A stretch of 64,000 nucleotides of DNA from Rhodobacterales bacterium (GTDB taxonomy: Bacteria > Pseudomonadota > Alphaproteobacteria > Rhodobacterales > Rhodobacteraceae): the NCBI GenBank assembly GCA_002748285.1, contig PDSA01000018.1:1-64000 (forward strand), in the 5' to 3' direction. Numbering within the stretch: position 1 is the stretch's first letter; each line of letters starts with the position of its first letter. The notes under the pieces are model-generated. The model saw nothing but the letters and a program-made list of their open reading frames with translations, did not search any database and was not told where the DNA came from. The position numbers were made by a program, and so were the translations under genes. This document shows positions 60,291-64,000 of this stretch, one piece after another.

Positions 60291-61102
60291 GCCAATATGT
60301 CAGTCTTGATTATGCCGATCTGCTGCTGGCGTCGTGTTTTTTGCTGATCAATGGCGGGCTGTCGCTGGCGCTCAATCTGGGGCTGGAACGCAGGCTGATC
60401 ATCGCGGCGCTGCGGATGAGCGCTCAGCTGCTGCTGGTCGGGCTGTTGTTAAAGAGCCTGTTTGCGCTGGCCTCGCCATGGGTCACTCTACTGGTGGCGG
60501 TGGCCATGGGGCTGTTTGCGGGCCGCGAGATTTGGGCGCGGCAGAACCGGCGGCTGCGCGGGGGCTGGGGTTTTGGGCTGGGCGCGGCGGCGATGAGCTT
60601 CGCCGGGGCCAGCGTCACCCTGATCGCGCTGCTGTCGATGATCGGCACCCAGCCTTGGTGGGCGCCGCGCTATGCTTTGCCGTTGTTTGGCATGATTTTG
60701 GGCAATGCGATGACCGGCATCAGCCTGGCCCAAGACAGCCTGCATTCCGCCGTGGTGCGTGATCAGGCGGCGATTGAGGCCCGGTTGCTGCTGGGGGCGA
60801 CCCGCTGGCAGGCCCTGCATTCGGTGATGCGCCGGGCGCTGAGGGCTGGGTTCATTCCCACGATCAACGGCATGGCCGCCACCGGAATCGTGTTTTTACC
60901 TGGCATGATGACGGGGCAGATATTGTCCGGGATTGATCCGCCCGAGGCGGTGAAATATCAGCTGCTGATCATGTTCCTGATCGCGGGAGCCACCGGGCTG
61001 GGGGTATTGCTGGCCACGCTTGGTTCGGTCTGGCGGCTCAGCGATGAGCGCCACCGCCTGCGTCTGGACCGGTTGAGCGAGCCAGAGGATAGCCGGGGGT
61101 AG
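60287..61102 (+). CDS. FetB/YbbM (UPF0014)-like ABC permease
   Basis: LALNLGLERRLIIAALRMSAQLLLVGLLLKSLF, LPLFGMILGNAMTGISLAQDSL, INGMAATGIVFLPGMMTGQILSGIDP. Confidence 0.88.
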   Translation: MSQYVSLDYADLLLASCFLLINGGLSLALNLGLERRLIIAALRMSAQLLLVGLLLKSLFALASPWVTLLVAVAMGLFAGREIWARQNRRLRGGWGFGLGAAAMSFAGASVTLIALLSMIGTQPWWAPRYALPLFGMILGNAMTGISLAQDSLHSAVVRDQAAIEARLLLGATRWQALHSVMRRALRAGFIPTINGMAATGIVFLPGMMTGQILSGIDPPEAVKYQLLIMFLIAGATGLGVLLATLGSVWRLSDERHRLRLDRLSEPEDSRG

Positions 61103-61121
61103 GGGCAAAGCCCACCCGCCG

Positions 61122-61511
<390 letters not shown>

Positions 61512-61668
61512 TTACCATAGGCGAATAGCGGCGCGAGGCCGATAAATCACTGTATTTTTGCCGCCGCAGCGGGCAGTTTTTCGACGTGCTGCGGCGCGGA
61601 TGGCTTGATCCTCTGGCTGCAAACGGGCATCAAGCCAGATGAAACCATCCTCAACAGCCGAGCCAAAC

Positions 61669-62238
61669 ATGACCCCTGCCATCCGATTGCCACTGATATT
61701 TGGCCTCAGCGCACTGTCATTGGTGGCGTGTCAGAAAGTGCCGCCGGTGGTGGTTGCGCCCATCGGCACCATCGAGATGATCTCGTCGCAAAAAACCGAG
61801 CCAGCCAAAAAACGGCCGGGCCAGTGCTGGGGGCAAGACAGCACCCCGGCCGTGGTGGAAACGGTGCGGGAAAGAGTTTTGGTCCGGCCGGCAAGGAATG
61901 TGGCAGTGGCCGCCCCGGACGGAGCCCCGACCTATCGCACCGTAAAACATGAAGCGGTTTACAAAACCGTCACCCGGCAAAAGATCATCAAACCGCGGCG
62001 CGAGTTCTGGTTTCAGGTGCCTTGTGCCGAAGCCCTCACCCCCGATTTTTTCGCCAGCCTGCAACGGGCGCTGAAATCGCGCGGGCTGTTTCAGGGGGCA
62101 CCGAGCGGCAAAATGGATCGCAAGACCAAAAAGGCGGTGCGCCGCTATCAGAAAGAACACGGGCTGGACAGCGCCATTTTGTCGCTTGAGGCCGCCCGGC
62201 AGCTGGGTTTGGTGGCGTATTTCAGCCCGACGGATTAG
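61669..62238 (+). CDS. Peptidoglycan-binding domain lipoprotein
   Basis: Lipobox LSLVACQ; C-terminal LTPDFFASLQRALKSRGLFQGAPSGKMDRKTKKAVRRYQKEHGLDSAILSLEAARQLG. Confidence 0.78.
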   Translation: MTPAIRLPLIFGLSALSLVACQKVPPVVVAPIGTIEMISSQKTEPAKKRPGQCWGQDSTPAVVETVRERVLVRPARNVAVAAPDGAPTYRTVKHEAVYKTVTRQKIIKPRREFWFQVPCAEALTPDFFASLQRALKSRGLFQGAPSGKMDRKTKKAVRRYQKEHGLDSAILSLEAARQLGLVAYFSPTD

Positions 62239-62416
62239 CAGCTATGCGCAGGCAGGTTGAGGAATGCAGCCGCCGAAAAAACTGGCCCCGATGCCAGAGC
62301 CAGCGCTGGAAACGGCATTGAACAACCTTAAACGCTCCGACTCCAGCGCGTTTGACGGAACCGCTGGGCAAATCACCTGCCGGCAAACGCGGATTGGCCC
62401 AACCATCGCCTCGATA

Positions 62417-62890
62417 TCAACTGGCCGCAGCTGACGCACAGGCGCGTGGCAGTGCGGGCCGCATCCCGAGCAACTCGGACAAACCACAATTGCCCTGCAC
62501 CAGATCCTGCAATGTCACCATGTCCAGCTCGTGAAAAAACGCCTCTTGCGCCCGCGCCAAATAGCTGTGCAAGCGACATATGGGCGCAAGCGGGCAGGTG
62601 TTCGTGTCGGGATCGAAACACTCGGCAATCGGAATATTGGCCTCGAACTGCCGCATGACAGATCCGATCGAGATCCGATCCATCGGCTTGGCAAGCCGTA
62701 TCCCACCGCCGCGCCCACGCAGGGTAACGATGTTGCCAGTCGCATGTAACTGCTGCACCACATGCGCCGCATGATGTGCCGAACAATTGCAGCTTCGGGA
62801 GATTTCCGCAGTTGTGACCAACCGGCCCGGATTGCAGGCACAATACATCAAAATACGAACAGCAAGGTTGGTTCTGGTTGTCACACGCAT
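62417..62890 (-). CDS. Rrf2-family (NsrR-like) transcriptional regulator
   Basis: MRVTTRTNLAVRILMYCACNPGRLVTTAEISRSCNCSAHHAAHVVQQLHATGNIVTLRGRGGGIRLA; cysteines in CFDPDTNTCPLAPICRL. Confidence 0.87.
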   Translation of the reverse strand: MRVTTRTNLAVRILMYCACNPGRLVTTAEISRSCNCSAHHAAHVVQQLHATGNIVTLRGRGGGIRLAKPMDRISIGSVMRQFEANIPIAECFDPDTNTCPLAPICRLHSYLARAQEAFFHELDMVTLQDLVQGNCGLSELLGMRPALPRACASAAAS

Positions 62891-62944
62891 GTCACATTCT
62901 TTCCTTGTGGCCCGCATATGTTGCATTTAAAATCCGGAATTTGT

Positions 62945-62958
62945 TTGACAGAGATCAA
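62945..62958. promoter_or_regulatory. FNR/FnrL-type box
   Basis: TTGACAGAGATCAA, matching TTGAY-N4-RTCAA, in the Rrf2-cydD divergent intergenic region. Confidence 0.65.
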
Positions 62959-63011
62959 ATCCGCGGTTTTTGTGTCGCGCTTGATCCTATCGGGAAATTG
63001 GAAATCGCAAA

Positions 63012-64000
63012 ATGAAACGCAACATGCCATCGGATACCCCTTCTATACGGGTGCGGTCAGATCGTTTGGGGGCGGGGCTATCTCTGGTCGCATCGCTGAT
63101 CTGGCCGGTGCAGGCGGCGTTGATCGCGGCCACTCTGGCTGGGCTGTTGTCCTCCGGGGGGGCGGTGTCGCCGTTGCTGGCCATGATGGGCTATTTTTGC
63201 CTTGCGGTGCTGCGCGGCTGGGTTGAGGTGCTTGCCCAGCGGCGTCTGTCCGATCAGGCCGAGGCCGAACTGACGCGCTGGCGCAGCCGGATCGTGCAGG
63301 CCGAGGCCCGCGCTGCCCGGCCCTCATCGGCGGGGGATGCGGGTGCATTGGCGGCAATGGCGGCGGAAAAGCTTGAGGCGCTGCGCCCCTACATGCTGCA
63401 TTATCGCCCGGCGCGGCTGCGCACTTTGGTGATGCCGTTGGTGATTCTGGCTCTGTCGTTGTGGTATAGCTGGGCGGTGGCGCTGGTGCTGCTGGTGGCC
63501 GGGCCGCTGATTCCGGTCTTTATGGCGCTGGTCGGCTGGGCCGCGAAAGAAGCCAGCGCCCGGCAGATGGCCGAGGTCGGTTCGCTCAGCGACTTGCTGG
63601 TGGACCGCATCGCCGCCCTGTCCGAGCTGCGGCTGATGGGGGCCGGGCCCGCAGTGGTTGACGGGTTTCACACGGCCAGTGAGTCTCTGCGCCAACGCAC
63701 CATGGCGGTGTTGCGCATCGCTTTCCTGTCCTCGACCGTGCTGGAGCTGTTCGCCGCGCTGGGCGTGGCGATGGTCGCGGTCTGGGTCGGGTTCTCGCTG
63801 CTGGGGGTGCTGGACTGGGGTGCCTGGGGTGCGCCGCTGACGCCCTTTGCCGGGATCTTCCTGCTGCTGCTGGCCCCGGACTATTTCCAGCCTTTGCGCG
63901 ACCTGGCGGCCTCGTGGCATGACAAGGCCGGGGCCGAGGCGGTGCTGGACGAGTTGACCGCCTGGTATCATGAAGACCGGCCCGAGATCATGGGGCAGGG
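63012..64000 (+). CDS. cydD: Thiol reductant ABC exporter subunit CydD (N-terminal part, runs off the window)
   Basis: Open frame from ATG 63012 to the window end; membrane domain with LVDRIAALSELRLMGA and LLLLAPDYFQPLRDLAASWHDKAGAEAVLDEL. Confidence 0.85.
   Translation, partial: MKRNMPSDTPSIRVRSDRLGAGLSLVASLIWPVQAALIAATLAGLLSSGGAVSPLLAMMGYFCLAVLRGWVEVLAQRRLSDQAEAELTRWRSRIVQAEARAARPSSAGDAGALAAMAAEKLEALRPYMLHYRPARLRTLVMPLVILALSLWYSWAVALVLLVAGPLIPVFMALVGWAAKEASARQMAEVGSLSDLLVDRIAALSELRLMGAGPAVVDGFHTASESLRQRTMAVLRIAFLSSTVLELFAALGVAMVAVWVGFSLLGVLDWGAWGAPLTPFAGIFLLLLAPDYFQPLRDLAASWHDKAGAEAVLDELTAWYHEDRPEIMGQ

Overview
This is about 64 kb of GC-rich DNA from an alphaproteobacterium, most likely Rhodobacteraceae judging by gene content and protein similarity. 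It is mostly housekeeping: ccr, msrB, olsB, an ABC-F ATPase, tolC, csaA, a RecD-like helicase, glpK, lolCD, proS, hda, ppx, a ClC channel, lldD, nadE, an aspartate aminotransferase, sdhE, ftsY, a YciB-like protein, folE2, metZ, trkH, hisD, murA, cysQ, galU, fetAB-like genes, a ferredoxin, an Rrf2 regulator and the start of cydD. tRNA-Gln(TTG) and tRNA-Thr(GGT) are present. Main observations: (1) at least five conserved genes (tolC, proC, ppx, metZ, a FetA-like ATPase) each lack an internal block of roughly 60-140 bp, and an NYN RNase gene looks frameshifted. This is either repeated real deletion or a systematic assembly artefact. (2) A SAM-II (SAM-alpha) type riboswitch followed by a perfect intrinsic terminator lies upstream of the lesioned metZ. 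(3) Two Hint-domain genes form an exact 1389-bp-period tandem duplication with divergent N-termini and nearly identical Hint domains; a third Hint protein sits beside two Flp-pilin-like peptides. (4) A cysQ-galU-GT2-GT2-GT14-sulfotransferase cluster looks like a sulfated-glycan locus. (5) A PopZ-like protein follows tolC. (6) Several non-coding palindromes are unexplained, including a nested MITE-like element at 9930-10034, a 19-bp inverted repeat at 27463-27595 and a 23-bp palindrome upstream of tolC. No CRISPR array, complete IS element or prophage was seen. All family calls come from reading the sequence and recalled family knowledge; no database search was run.
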